A DNA stretch of 64,000 bases from Pithys albifrons albifrons (lineage: Eukaryota > Chordata > Aves > Passeriformes > Thamnophilidae), in NCBI RefSeq assembly GCF_047495875.1, contig NC_092461.1:96168431-96232430 (forward strand), read 5' to 3'. Below the pieces are notes generated by a model. That model saw only the letters and a program-made list of their open reading frames with translations, was not told the DNA's origin and did not search any database. This document shows positions 1 through 13,009 of this stretch, piece after piece. Both the position numbers and the translations under genes were made by a program. How positions within the stretch are numbered: the first letter of the stretch is position 1; each line of letters starts with the position of its first letter.

Positions 1-2397
1 ATTTACTAATATTTCTCATATACCATGTAACTAGACATGTAAGAGAAATTAAACATGGAGTTTTTTTCAGAGCACAAAGGCATATGAGTACCTGGCAACA
101 TCCTGTCCATGAGAGTAGCCTGCCCCCTTATTAGAGCAATGAAGTCTTGCACAGAAAATATTTATTTTATTTTAAAAGATAACTCAGTAAGGCTAATTTC
201 TATTAATACCTGTAAGACTTTTGCATGAATTTAAAAAAGAACAACTGCAGTTACTAGTTAATTATAGGCAAAAGGTCTCTGGTACCAACTGTAAGCAATG
301 AAGCTAGGCAAAAAGAAGAAATAAATTTGGCAGGAGGAGAAATTTTCCTTGCACCAAGGACAGAGATTAGAAAAAAGACCCAAAAGTGGTATGAATCGTG
401 TATTCTGAAATAGACTTCAATTCTGGGGGCGCCTTTAACATTCTGACAATGTCCCACTCTGCTCTAATCCCCACCTAAAAGGATAAATTTAATTTTATTA
501 GGAACTGACCATTTTAGTTGTGTTTTCACTACATATGGCTTCTTCACCCTATCACCCCCAAGCTGAACAATCCTATCATTGCTCATCCTAACTTACACCC
601 ATGGGAAAGATAGTAGTACTATAATATAGCATTATGTGTGGTTCACACTCATAAAAAGAGTGCATCTCCATTTATATTTTTATTATTGCCTAGGGCTAAT
701 ACTGAGAAAATATATTAATGCTTTTTATCCTATTGCTTTTTTAAGCTTTTGAAAGGAAATAATAATGTTAGTATATCACAGAAGACTTGTACCACAAAAA
801 AATTTAACAACATACATACTGGCAAATGAGAAAATTATTGCATAAAGGCTGTTATCCAAGTTTCAGTTATATATTACCAGAAAACTGAACTGGAAAAGAT
901 CTGTAACAGATAATTTAAAATATAGAATAGCTACAAACCATGGATAGAAAATTTAGGAATATAAAGATTTCCTATGATCAGCTAAGAAAGATTAAATGAA
1001 TCAGTTGAGCTCAACCTATTGTTAAACCAATGATTTATCCTTTGGCATTTGATCTGTACTTTCATTCTACTTTTTTGTATTTATTTGTGGTTTATTTTAA
1101 TCCAATTAAAAGCAAATATCAAAGATACAAAATTATTACATTGACTCTGTAAAACGCCAAAATCTTGAACTATAAAAAGCCTAACTTCCTAAACCATAGG
1201 CCCTTGTCTCCACAGCACATCCAGAGATTTAATTACATAAAATATTGTAAGTAAAGAACTTTATGAAGAAAATGTATTGTGAAAAATTTTGACTCAAAAG
1301 TAGGAATGAGATACGATGTGAGGAATACTGATGGCAAATAGAAGTTATCAAGTGTCCAAAATTTTCCTCTTCAAAAGAAGTCACACATTTAACAGGGTTT
1401 ACTTTGAACATCATGACTCCTACCAAATTCTGTGTTATGATATAAACTACTAAGATCTGTACGTCATAATCATTTAGCTTGATTTTCAAAAACAACTTTA
1501 AGAAAATAAAAGATTTAGGTTTGGAGTTGTTGTTTTTTTTTTTAATAGGTAGATAAGATATTGGATTTTCAATACATCTTTTTCCTTGTCATATTCATTT
1601 TTTCTTGTCAATATTTTTCTAAGACTGATATAAAATTCTTCATATTGTCATCAAAATACTTCAGAAAGTGAATGGTGATGAGAAAAAATATGAACTGAAG
1701 ACTTGAAAGCAACCATTTTTCTAGATAACTTAAATATCTGAATCTTGACAAAGCTTCAAACTCGATTTTGAAAATGAACTCTTTCTTAGGACCTTGCCTT
1801 AGGAAATCATGCTCAGGACCACACCTTTGATTTCCATAATTCTACAAATTACATGAAATATATTGGCTTCTTTTATTCTTTCACAGCTGAAGGATGAGAA
1901 AGCATAGAACCCCCAAACAGGAAAGACCCACAGGTTTCTATTTTAATATTTGAGTTTTAATATTTAATTTTAATCTTTTTTTATAAGGAACAGTAATAAA
2001 TGATCCTGAATGACAACTATCCTCTTAACCCTTTGTTAAAGATTCAAACACAGGAAGGTGGTGTTGGGAGAAGCCCCCTGAGAGAATTTTTCTCACCATA
2101 CCAACACAAAAGGTTTATACTTGAAGTGCCAGGACTGAGGACAGAAGAGAGCTGATGACTTTCAGATTCAAGCTTAATGGTGGCTGGAGGTGAGAAAACA
2201 GAATCCCAGCACCTGGGGGTGTGTAGCGTTCTAATCTGCTTAAACTATTGCAGGCAGAACTACCGATTTGAATATTCCCTTGAGCAAAATTAAAACTCAC
2301 ACAAGTTATCTGTTGATACCGAAACGCTAAGATTATTTTTTAGAAAGCAGAGAAAAGTTACCACCAAAAACTACCTTTCTGCCGTGTTGGTGTGAGT
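1..2397. other. AT-rich non-coding stretch, no gene seen
   Basis: No frame longer than about 90 codons is open on either strand and none resembles a known protein. No repeat family was recognised. Short poly-T and poly-A runs (for example near 1530) are the only simple structure. It could be intergenic or intronic. Confidence 0.6.
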
Positions 2398-2399
2398 GA

Positions 2400-2423
2400 G
2401 TGGGGGGGTAGGGGGTGGGGAGA
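2400..2423 (+). other. G-rich tract, possible G-quadruplex
   Basis: Runs of seven, five and four G separated by one to three bases lie on the plus strand. The seven-G run could supply two G-tracts of a four-tract quadruplex. No gene start is visible beside it. Confidence 0.4.
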
Positions 2424-2860
2424 GAAGCAGTCTCTGCCTTTTTTTTATTCTGTGTTATTATCTGCAACTTTTCGCTCTTTAGCGGTAGGGGGTAAGTCCC
2501 TCTGGACTGCAGGATGTGTGTTTTCACCTCTCACGCTGTCCCAGGCTAGGCTGGCTCCTGGTTCAGCCGCAAAAGCTGCAGTTCCCTGGCCCTTGAAGGA
2601 TAAGATATAACTCATGCATGTGGCAGCAGTGGGTATCAGTCCTTTTCAGGCTGGCAGAATTCTTCCCGAGGCAGGTAGGCAGCATGTGGTGGCGAAGGAA
2701 AAGTGAGGAGAGAGCAAGAGATTCCTGGCCAAAGTCACGAGTTTTCTCTTTTTCTTTTCTTCCCCTGATTTTCCAAAATTTGTCTTCAAGTTTTATAGTG
2801 TTCAGAGGAGCTCTTATGTGGTTTCCTGGCAAGTAGCCAGTCCAGATGTTTGAGAAGATA
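2424..2860. other. Non-coding stretch, nothing recognised
   Basis: Somewhat more GC than its surroundings, with short overlapping open frames on both strands that resemble nothing known. No repeat was recognised. Confidence 0.4.
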
Positions 2861-2864
2861 TAAC

Positions 2865-3389
2865 TGTTGCCCGTTCACAGAAACACAAACCGACAGAGTA
2901 TCAGTTTATGCGGTGCTTTATTTGCTGGGCCCGGGAAACCTGGGGACTATTGTCCTAAGCAGGATTCCAACGAGCTATTCTTGAAGACAGCTTTTATACT
3001 TTTTCTACAGCGTTGTACGTGCACAAAGACACACGGTCTCGTTCATAAATCAGTTACATAGGTTATATGTATACAATTGATGTCCGTCTCCAAGGGTTAA
3101 AAATCTACCACGCTCGTCTAACACAGGATTCTGGTTAATTAGGCCCCCATCACCAAACCTTTTACATATGTTGATTCTAATCTTATCTTTAAGCAACAGT
3201 TTGTTTTCTTCCTCAGGTTCTATTTACTTCACTAATCGCTTTAATTATTGTCCTGCTGTTCCTAGCAAATTCCCAATAGTTTCTGGGCCCCCACTACTGT
3301 TTCAAGTTACCTCACCACAGGCCCAGTTAAACCCCGTAAACCTTAGCATAACTACTTCCACAGTTAGATTTACAAATATATTTGTAACA
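2865..3389 (-). mobile_element. Solo LTR of an endogenous retrovirus, 4-bp target duplication
   Basis: The segment starts TGTT and ends AACA and is flanked on both sides by TAAC (2861-2864 and 3390-3393). On the minus strand a TATAAAAG box lies near 2990, followed by an AATAAA signal near 2915, the U3-R order of an LTR. A 4-bp duplication is typical of gammaretrovirus-like (ERV1) integration; the class is inferred. No internal retroviral sequence is attached, so it is probably the product of LTR-LTR recombination. Confidence 0.6.
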
Positions 3390-3393
3390 TAAC

Positions 3394-5779
3394 CATAGAC
3401 AACGGCAGGATTCTTTGGCAGGAAAAGTTCCTTGGGAAGTTTTGGTGAGGACTTCTGGCAGAAAGCTGACAGAGGATTTTTCATAGGATGTTTTTGACAG
3501 GCAGGAAAACAATGGAGAAACATAGTTTTGGCATTTCTATGTTATCTTTATGTTACAGGGTGGGGAGAAGTTTTTCTTTGTTCTGTGTGTGCTGGTTTGA
3601 CTTTTTTGGCGAGACTGGGTAGAACATTTTGCCCCTACTTACAGCACAGTTTGCAGGGTTCCTTCTTCAGGATGGATAAGAACCTTTCAGTTTTAACCAT
3701 GCTACAAATACAGTCACGTTCAAAGCAAATTAGTCACTGCCATTTGTTGAAGGGAATGAAGAAGAATTAAAATAATTTTTTTTTCTGATTTCAAACTCTT
3801 TGTGTTCAACTCCTTCAAACTACCTAATAACTACAACCATTTTTACAACAAACACAATCCTATTCCACAATTAATTTACTCACTAATAGAGGGGTTAAAA
3901 AATGTCATATTTAACTTCCAGCTGAAGATTTTCAATAATATACATGTTTTCTTTAAGCATTTGTTTACATTGCTATTTTCTTTTGTAGTATTGGCTCCAA
4001 GGTTCATACATAGGAAGCACTTATTAAATAGAACAAAAAGAATAAAAAATAAAATTATGGCAAATATTTTTGGCACAGAAAAAAAACCCGAAAAAAAATT
4101 AAAATAATGGTAATTTTTTTGGGCACAGAAATAAATCACTTTAGCTCTAAAATTAATTCGTAGTTAAAAATTGTATCTTGCCGAATCTAGGATTTAAGTT
4201 AACCAAACCCAAAATCTTTGAAACATAATTCCTTATGACCTGAGGCTAAAGTCCCACTGAACAGCAGGCAGGAGATTTTTGCTCCACTGAAGATAACTAA
4301 ATTACTAAGAAATTTACTGAAAGACGGAAAAAGCACATTCCTCCCCTTCAAGAGGGAAACTTTCCCAATTCCAAATGAATGTTATTTCCTAGCACAACAT
4401 GTTTAAGGAACTGAACAGAGTTTGAGGAAAAGAAGACGGAGGCAAAACACTTTGCACTGCACCACAAAGATCATTAAATGAATCACTTAATTAAATAAAT
4501 CCAAGAATTAATCCCTGACTTGTGTTTCCATTTCCAATCTGACCTGTGTGCTTCATTCAATAGGGGATAGCATCATGAACTCTTCATGTAGCAAGTGGAC
4601 ATCTGAAGATGACCAAAATTAAAGCACTCCTTTCGTTACCTTCTTTTCATTATATTTATGGTGTAATCTAAAGGCACTTGGGACAGGAGGGGGGAATAAA
4701 TCTCTTCTTATACTGCCAACATTTCAAAGGATTGCATGCTGATTTATTTTTTACAAGCTTCTCCCTAGAGAAAATATTAGAAGCTTATCCTCCTCAAGTG
4801 CACAATACCATAAAAGTTTCAGGAGGAATTGGTCCATCTTTTGCAGGATTTTTTTAGAGTGAGAAAACAGTTTGATCGTATTTTAAATAGTATTTCATAG
4901 CACTGTAAAGCTCTGTCAGTCAGTTATAATGGAAACTATTAGGATGCCAAATGGAGGATTATCTTGTCTTGATTATGATCTCTGCAAGAATAATGAGTAA
5001 AGGAAACTTAAAAATCAAAAAATCCTGCTTTCTTTCAAGGACCCAGTATCAATTAGAAAGGAAAATAAAACAAAATAAAAAGGTTTTGAAAGACAGTTTT
5101 ACATGTAGGTCATAACTGATTTAAGTTTTCTGTTAAAAATTAAATTTTTATGTTATATAACACAACATTCTACAAGCTTTATATGAACAACCCAATTATT
5201 TACAGAATGAAGGGAGCACATGAAACTTGTATTTTTTAAGCTAATGCATTTTGTTTATTGTAATCTGAAAGCATCTGGATGGAGCACTTTTGCATTATAG
5301 GAAATTTATTCTAAATTTGTTGGAATTGCAACAAGCTTTATGCTGTTTATAAATATTTAGCTCTTGACAAGGAATACTGGCTTTTATCTAAAGTGCTCTG
5401 AGTACACAAGATTTTGAACTGCATGTGATAGTGCTGGTGGTTGGAAAATAAAAAAAAAAATCATTGCTTGTATTTTGTTCCAGTCATGCCAAAATTATAA
5501 ACATTAAGCCATGGTGCAGTATTACAGTCTTGTAAGTAAATAATTTTCATTTTGTTCAAATTGGAAAGAGAACTAAAGCATTACAAGAAAAGATCCTGAC
5601 AAGTACCTTCCTTGTTGCATCTTTTTCTTTCTGTCAAGCTTTCAAAACAAGCAGAACTTCTTCTGCTTTGATATAGCACTTAACAGTAAGATTTGATCTG
5701 CAATGAGATTTTCACATATCTTTCTAGCCTAAATAGTCAGTGTTATGCACCATGAGTATTCTGAAAGTACAACTACTTG
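3394..5779. other. AT-rich non-coding stretch with a small imperfect direct repeat
   Basis: No gene or recognised transposon. Around 4054-4130 two similar blocks occur in direct order, each running from an A-rich stretch through ATGG to GGCACAGAA, which looks like a local duplication. The rest is unremarkable. Some parts could be conserved non-coding DNA, but that needs an alignment. Confidence 0.5.
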
Positions 5780-5792
5780 GTTATTATTATTA

Positions 5793-5831
<39 letters not shown>

Positions 5832-5868
5832 TTTATTATTTTTATTATTTTTATTATTATTATTATTA
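5780..5868. repeat. (TTA)n microsatellite
   Basis: About 89 bp of TTA/ATT trinucleotide repeat, interrupted by a TTTA and several TTTT variants near the middle. The isoleucine-rich open frames that cross it on both strands are by-products of the repeat. Confidence 0.95.
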
Positions 5869-7524
5869 AGAGCTGTGGTAACTTGCTGAGATTCTTGCCA
5901 GATGAAAATATCCTTGCAAAAGAATTTAGGACACTTACATTTGAATTAAAGAGGAGAGTCTGCATTTGTTTATGTTTTTGGACTGATTTTATATGAAAAC
6001 CTATGCTAAGGTTTTAAATCATGCTAATGTTTTAAATTATAGATTCCTACAGATAAGAGCTTTCAAACTTAATAGAAATATTTAAGTTAATGTCTGTTCT
6101 ATGCAACTACATCACTATAACTATTCTGTACAACAGTACTAAAGGTAGTCATACAAGGGTACAAGGCAACTGAAGAAAAAGTAGACTGTTACTTCAGTTG
6201 ACTGAAGTTTCCATTAATTTGGCAGACTAGAACATCCCAATATAAAACAATGCAAAATTGGCACTGTTAAGAATAAAGAATATATCCTGCATAAATAACA
6301 TGATAGTGGAAAATATTCTTAAACGTTATATTGAAGGGGTTAAAAAACTGTGGGAGTCTCTAAGAAATTGTCCTTTAATCAGGTCAGTTTTTGCAGACCA
6401 GAATAGATTTTAAGTGTGTGCTTCATCTACTGCCTACAGTTATAACTGAAGTATACAGGTATTCACTTTAACTTTTTTTTTTTTTAAATTCCCATATACT
6501 GCAACTAAGCATCAAATGGCATACTCTGGGAAAAGGCCAAAAATATTTTACTTCCCACAAGAAAATTCTGACATCCTAATTCTGATTATGAAATTTCTGT
6601 TTAGTTCATGAGACATATCTCCTAGTCTCTGTGCACAGAAAGGTGGAGACACAGAAGAACTTAAGAAACAAAATATGAGGAACAATGATCAGTTTAGAAA
6701 TCCTTATCAGTCTACGAGTGAATAAGCACCCAAACACCCTGTCATATTGATCATATTAAAATCAATTCATTGCATCAGGATGTTGAAAAATTCACCTCAG
6801 GGTAAGCATGACAGATATTTTTAAAAGATAGAACAGTGTATTTCAAATGTTTTTGAGTGTAGTCTGCAAATCACATGCAAAATTGGATGGTATTTGCATT
6901 ACACAGAAAGACAAATTAAAGGCAATTATTACTAAAGCCTACTGAGCAAATTTAGGACACTGAGCACATTTACAGAAAATCCTAATTTAGAGCTATGATT
7001 AAATTATAATTGATAAGAAAATCAATTTCCCAACGAGCAATATGTATCACAGTTTTGAGAATGTGGCCTCTATTCCTCACACCTAAAGAAAAACTCAAAT
7101 CTTGGCCTGAACAAGTAACTCTTTCATCAATAAGCTGCATCAGCCATACATAAAAGCATCAGGAAGTCATCACTATGATGGCAGACTTCTCTGCTGCATG
7201 AACATCATGTAACTGTGTGCAGATGCACACTTATACACACATATGAGTGCTAGTTATGTGAATTATACACAGATATAGATGCACATACCTATCCATACAC
7301 ACAGCTTCCATCAGGTCACTTTCCTGGTGACAGCTGGGAGAAGCTACAGAAGTTATCAGCTATTCAAAAGTATTTCTGGTTGAAGTTTTGGCACCTTACA
7401 CCTATTTCACAGCACATATTATTTATTCTCTGTTGCTTTATACCTCGTGCAGTGATTGCAGAACTAAATCAACAGTCAGACCACATTGCACCTGCACATT
7501 ACTTTTACTTTAGACAGATAAAGG
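5869..7524. other. AT-rich non-coding stretch, nothing recognised
   Basis: No open frame of note and no recognisable repeat until the target-site copy of the SINE that follows. Confidence 0.5.
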
Positions 7525-7536
7525 ACTTCAGGGGAT

Positions 7537-7849
7537 GTACGTATCGCTCGGCTTCATGAACGAAGATTTGGGAAGAGCTCTACCCACATGGGTGTGTCCT
7601 TCAAGCCTGCGCAGTGAATTTTTTTAGGTGAGGCACAGAGTGTGTGAAACTCGCCCCATCTTTAAACTCCTAAGGTTCATTTGCCACGGTCAAGCGAGCT
7701 TGGATGGTGCCAGTGAAATTCTCATGACTAGAACCTACACACCTGGTATTCCCAAGAGGTCTCCCGTCCAAGTACTAACCGGGGCTGACCCTGCTTGGCT
7801 TCTGAGATCTGACGGGATTGGATGTCAGGGAGGCATTTAACTGCCTTTT
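7537..7849 (-). mobile_element. 5S-rRNA-headed SINE with RTE-like body and tail
   Basis: Read on the minus strand it begins GGCAGTTAAATGCC after a short A run, follows 5S rRNA through the A-box and C-box regions, then continues into a ~190-bp body ending CCCAAATCTTCGTTC and a short ATAC-like tail. It is flanked by ACTTCAGGGGAT (7525-7536) and ACTTCAGGAGAT (7850-7861), a 12-bp duplication with one mismatch. The 5' end coincides with 5S position +1, as expected of a pol III transcript from the 5S internal promoter. Body and tail match the RTE-like element at 15262-16076. Confidence 0.88.
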
Positions 7850-7861
7850 ACTTCAGGAGAT

Positions 7862-9340
7862 AGAAGGCGATGAAAGATCAGACACGTTGGGCCCAATTAT
7901 GTATTGTTCTAGAATACTTTTCCACAATTCTGAACATATAAATTATATTTAAAATAGATCAGCTACTATGGAAGAATACCCAAAGTTTAAAAGGATTATT
8001 CCCAACAGAATTGAAGCAACATCATTTTTCAAACTTACCTCCATGGGAACAGAGGTAAAGGCAAGCATGACCTTTCCCACTAATTTCTCGGCAGATGCAT
8101 CAAGATTATAAACAAAATTTTATCTGACTTTTAATTGTATAGGTTACCATCCAATCTTAAGAATCTGAAGGAGCTGAAAGATATCTGGGTAATAACAAAA
8201 GCACCATTTTTATAAAAGGCTGTCAGTTTGAATGGAACAGGGAATCAGTATGGAGCTGAAAGTTATTGAGTCACAAGTTTATATCAATTCTAGTAAAAAA
8301 TGGAGGAAATAAATGTGAATTGGGTAGAAGACAGCAATATAAAAAGCTTATTTGCAAGTCACTTCTGTTACAACCTTTCAAAAGGCTGTCCAGTAGGCCA
8401 GATAGACTCACATTCTATATTCAATGAAATTTTAAATTTTGTTTAAGTTGTTGATCATCTGTAGTAAATAAACATTACTCGAACATAAAATAATCTTTTT
8501 CACTTTGTGAACTTACTAAGTTAGAAAAAAATATGTACCCGTTTTAATGTACCTATGAATATAATATATAACCTCTACCTATTTATGTTTGGGTATTTTT
8601 GTCACTAAAGTGGCAAGAAAATCTTTAGTATCTAAAGAAGAATTATATTTGCAGGCTTCGAAACTGAACAGTAATGCAGATTCACTTTATTACATTCTAT
8701 TCCTCAAAGGTAATTTAAAAAAAAAAACAAACAAAAAACCCCACCAAAAATGCCAGGAATTAGGGTTCTGCTATTTCTGACTTTTGAGAACATAATACAT
8801 ACTTTAAACAAAATTTTATAACAGGTCAACAAATAAATTAGAAACTTATAAGTCTGATTAAAGCCTCTGCTGAGTTGATGACTTTTCAATAGCACCATCT
8901 GTAAATTCACCTCTTCAACCTATGATGTTTATGTTTACTTAACAGAGAAATTCAGTCCAAGTTCCCCTTTGGAATGATTAATTATTTACACAGCTGTAAA
9001 ACAGCAGTGCTGAAAGAGGCCCTAAGATTCAATTAGTTCATCCCTTGTCTCAGGGAATGTTTTGCCATTATGGTTGTTATTCCTGTTATTCTCCTACTAA
9101 ATAGCATAACTTCTAAGGTGCAACACATCAAACCAGTTCTAATCCTCTTACATTTGCCTATAAACACATGTTTAAACACCTTTTGTGTTCTTAAGTAAGT
9201 TCAAGGTTCTTGTTGGAGTTAGTGCTGAGTCTCCAAAAGATCAGAGGTGACTTCCACTTGAATAAACTCAAAGCATGAGCACGCACATGTGGCAATCAAA
9301 ATATTTCAGTTAGAGATTTTTTTTTTCTTCCCTCCCTTTT
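7862..9340. other. Non-coding stretch, nothing recognised
   Basis: AT-rich with an A-rich run near 8709. No open frame or known repeat is convincing. Confidence 0.5.
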
Positions 9341-9350
9341 TTCTCCTCAG

Positions 9351-9446
9351 GCAAGATCTGTGCTGCTGGAACAGCCCATGCAGCCATGTTGAACACAGCT
9401 GGCTCCAGTGGCTCCACCAGCTCCACCACATGTATGACAGCAAAAA
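9351..9446 (+). other. Exon-like 96-nt segment between splice-site-like signals
   Basis: A long pyrimidine tract ending TTTTCTCCTCAG precedes this segment and GTGAGAAG follows it, close to acceptor and donor consensus. It is 96 nt long, a multiple of three, and two of its three forward frames are open; the third has a TGA. The encoded residues (Ala-, Ser- and Thr-rich in one frame) match nothing I know. It could be a cassette or non-coding exon, or a decoy; no neighbouring exon was recognised. Confidence 0.2.
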
Positions 9447-10689
9447 GTGAGAAGAGGTCAAATATGTAATATTTAAACCTCGATTTAGAAATAAATCCAA
9501 TTTATTAAGAGTATTGACAAGTTCCAGTGTGTCTCATAAGGACAGTAGATTATTACCTCTGAGAATTTGAATCCCTGCTGAAATTTTACCTTGTGAAGAT
9601 AAAATTCTGTAGCTTCAATATAACATTACATTTCAGGACTTTTTCTTGTCACAGTATTTTAGTCTGTAAGCTGTTGAAAAACAGAAGTTGTTTAAAAGCA
9701 CAAGCATTTTTCAGCAGGAAATGAAGGAGTAAACTGGAATTAAGTTTTGAAACTTTAGTTTGATGCCTAAATTATAAAAGATACTACAGAAAGTACAAGG
9801 GAAACTTTTGACATAAGACAAAATGAGACAGAGTCTTTAGTGATTAAAATTAAATGGATGGAAACAGCTATTAGAAATTAGAAGGCTTTGTAGTTGTTAG
9901 AATGCAAAAGCACACTCTTGCTAGAGGCATTAAGAGACACCAACCACCTTTTGTTCATTATATTACCAAAGGACAGGAAATGAATGACAACTTTTGCAAT
10001 TCTGAATTTTCTGTGATAGAGGGAAAAGAATAGGAAAAAAATTAAGAATATATCATACAGTAAATTTAATAATGGCTGCCCCAGCAGGTGAGTGGAAAGA
10101 GCAAAGCTTTTGCAAGATGTTACATTCAGGTGAAAGAAGATTGTGATTAAAAACAAAACATACCTTGGGTTTGAGAATGCCTAAAACTATGAAGAATAAT
10201 AGGGTCAAGCTATCATATGTTTTACTCCTATGAGACTTGCCCAGTTTACAACTTTCAGCCTTCACTATCACCTGAAAAAATATGCAGTAACATATTTTTA
10301 AAGTTTACTAGTTGATTTTCAAATTTTTAATTGTTTTCTGTCCAAATCTTTCTAAAACACATATTGTAGAATAATTTTCAAAATTTAATAAAATTTCTAG
10401 TGTCATGAAATAAAACATTGGTGCACGAAGAAGACTGAGGGATTAGAGCATGTCATGTGCTTCATAATAATAACAATACAGCTAGAAGTGTTATGAACAG
10501 AGTTTCTACACCCTTGCTTGGTGTTATCATCACACTTTCTCTGCTCACCCGGGTCCTAGAATCAGTGGTTTGAACTCCTAAGGAAACAGGTCGGTGAGTG
10601 TTGTTAGAACAAATTTTCAGGCTCTGTACTTCTTGCTAATGAGAAACATAATGTTGATCCACACTTCAGACATTGGTGGTTTTATGTTC
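9447..10689. other. Non-coding stretch, nothing recognised
   Basis: AT-rich. Open frames up to 92 codons on the minus strand resemble no known protein. Confidence 0.5.
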
Positions 10690-13005
10690 TACACTTCTTG
10701 ACTTTCTGCTTCCTCCTAGGTTATTGAGGTTTAACATCTTATGATCACTGTAACCAAGGATGCCTCCAGCTGTCAAATCTCTGAAAAACTGCTTTCTAAA
10801 TGTCAGGTCCAGCAGATCAACTTTACTTGGGTCTTTGCTTGCTTGTGCCAGGAAGTTGTCATCAATACCTACAAAATATCTACATTGCTTCAGTCTTGTA
10901 GTATTGTCCTTCCAGCAGATATCAGGGCAGTTGAAGTCCCCACAACAATCAGGGTAAGTGAATGAGGCTTCTTTTCAGTTTTTGAAGAAGGCCTCATGTA
11001 TTTCCTGGTCTGGAGGTCTTACAACCAGTACCCTCTATAATAGTACCCATGTTGACCTACTCACAAATATTGATGTGTAAACTCTTGACTCACTCCTGAC
11101 ACATGCCAAAGCAGACACCTGTGCATTCCAGCTGCTCTTTCACCCACAGGGCAATTCACCATCCTCACCTTCTCAGACTTTCCCTCCAAAATAGCCTCTA
11201 TTGCTCCATTGCATTCTTCAGTCATATAAGCTATCTCATCGCATCTATATTGTTTCAATGAGGTCTTAGCCCTGTAACTGCACCCAGACTTGCATACTTT
11301 AGTGCACTGGTATGTCAGAGATGCTCCCAAAAGTGATGAGTCACCAGAACTGACAGGAGAGATTTCCCCATAAAACTGTCCTGTAGATATTTTCCTCCTT
11401 TACATGCCTAAGTTCTGAGTGATTGCACTTCAGCAACATCATTATGATTATTATTATTGCTATCATTATCATTATTACTAGGTTTCTTCTATTATTGCTA
11501 GATTTCTTCTGTTACCTTCATCCTGGCACCTTGTCTTGCCTACCCTATCCCCCAGCTTCATCACCTCTTTATTAGGGCAACCACTTTCTTCCCTTTCATC
11601 TCTACTTTCAATCTGTCCTGACACAGAATCATAGAATGGTTAAGGTTGGAAAAGGCCTCTGAGATCATTGGCTCCAACCATTAACCTAGCACTACCATGT
11701 TCACCATTAAATCATATCCCTAAACACCTTCAAGGATAATGCTTCCACCACTTCCCTCGCCCCTTGTCAAAGGTACTTTTGTGCTGTCCAATCAAATGGA
11801 CTTCATCTCTTCCAAGATGTTAACCTTCAAAGGGAATCCCATATCCACAGATTCTGATGTCAACAGCAGCTGCACAACCAGTTATTAAACTACACACTTT
11901 GTCAATTCCTGCTCAGGCAGAACTCCTCCTCCTCGTCAGCAGAACTGAATAGAAATTACCTGTCCCCCCAAACCTTTGACCACTACACTTAGAGTCCTGC
12001 CATGGTGTTTGATCCTTTCCAGATCAAACAGACAGTAGAATGGTACCTACATGGTAGTAGCTGACAGACTGGGAAGCTTAATCATTTCACAACATCCAGA
12101 ACATGAAGAAGCAACAAACATTCCTAGATGACAAATCAGGTATAGCAGACGGGATCCTCCAATCATCTTTAATAGTTCCCTGCTAATGTCTTTCACAGCT
12201 TCCTTCTGGTGGTCCTGAGTGTCTCAGAGACAGCCCTCATAGATGCTCCATTTTATGGCACTCCAAGCACATCTTCAATGGCAGTTAATCCATTCTGTAA
12301 TTGCAAGTCATAGGGTGGGACAAGAGCATTCCTCCTGATACCAGAAGTCACTGGTACCAGCCTTAATCTTGATGGTAGCTTCTGCTTTCCAGCTTTACAG
12401 TTGCAGGTTCTCCATGTCCTTATACTAAGGGTAAAAGTTCAGTTTCTTGAAGCTGCAAAGTCTTAGAAGAAATCCAGTTGTTCTTTCTCATTCTCTCTGA
12501 TGTTGTACAGTATGATGACCTATTCCCCACAGCTCTTTCATGATGGTTAACTGCATACCTCCTACAGGATAAAAGACCACATGACTCATCCTCAGCAAGA
12601 AGCCTCAGGCAACTCCCACAGCCTGAGGCTTGCAGAGCTGTGTGTTGCTTCTGAAACCCTCTGAGTCCCAAAGTCTAACTGCAAAGGGGCAATTACTCCA
12701 GCATTGCCAGTTCCCTAAGGCATAGGATCATCACTTCTCAGGATGAGAATGCTGGTTAAAAAAATTTATTAGCCCTCTTACCCTCTTCCTCACATTCTTC
12801 TACACAAACTGCTGTGTTTCAGAAGTTGTGCTCTGGACCTGGCTCTTATTCAGGTTTCTCCCTTAGCATGAGCTAAACAGGTGCTTGACTCTCCTTAGGC
12901 TGTGCAGGTCTCTATGGCTGCAAACAAACTTTGATCAAGGACAGCTGAGTAAACCTGTTAGAAGCCAGGTGAGCTACCTTTATCTTATCTTCAGTTTCAC
13001 TTAGA
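10690..13005 (-). mobile_element. Old degraded CR1 LINE, antisense, 5' half
   Basis: From about 10720 to 11430 the sequence resembles the reverse complement of the CR1 endonuclease region: it carries the stretches around AGGAAGTTGTCATCAA, CAGCAGATATC and AAGGCCTCAT that recur in avian CR1. Sequence to about 13000 may be the more 5' part of the same element, with less support. All frames are broken. A younger CR1 tail sits inside it at 11623-11763. I am fairly sure of the endonuclease part and unsure of the 13005 boundary. Confidence 0.55.
11623..11763 (-). mobile_element. CR1 3' end, antisense, short 5'-truncated copy
   Basis: Starts CACAGAATCATAGAATGG and continues GGTTGGAAAAGGCCTC, the reverse complement of the CR1 3' terminus with its ATTCTATG octamer. 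Only about 140 bp is kept, the usual 5'-truncated CR1 form. It lies inside an older CR1 and so postdates it. Confidence 0.88.
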
Positions 13006-13009
13006 AACC

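Noticed and set aside
5780..5868. CRISPR or other regular spaced array
   Set aside because: It is a continuous trinucleotide microsatellite without spacers, and the window is eukaryotic.
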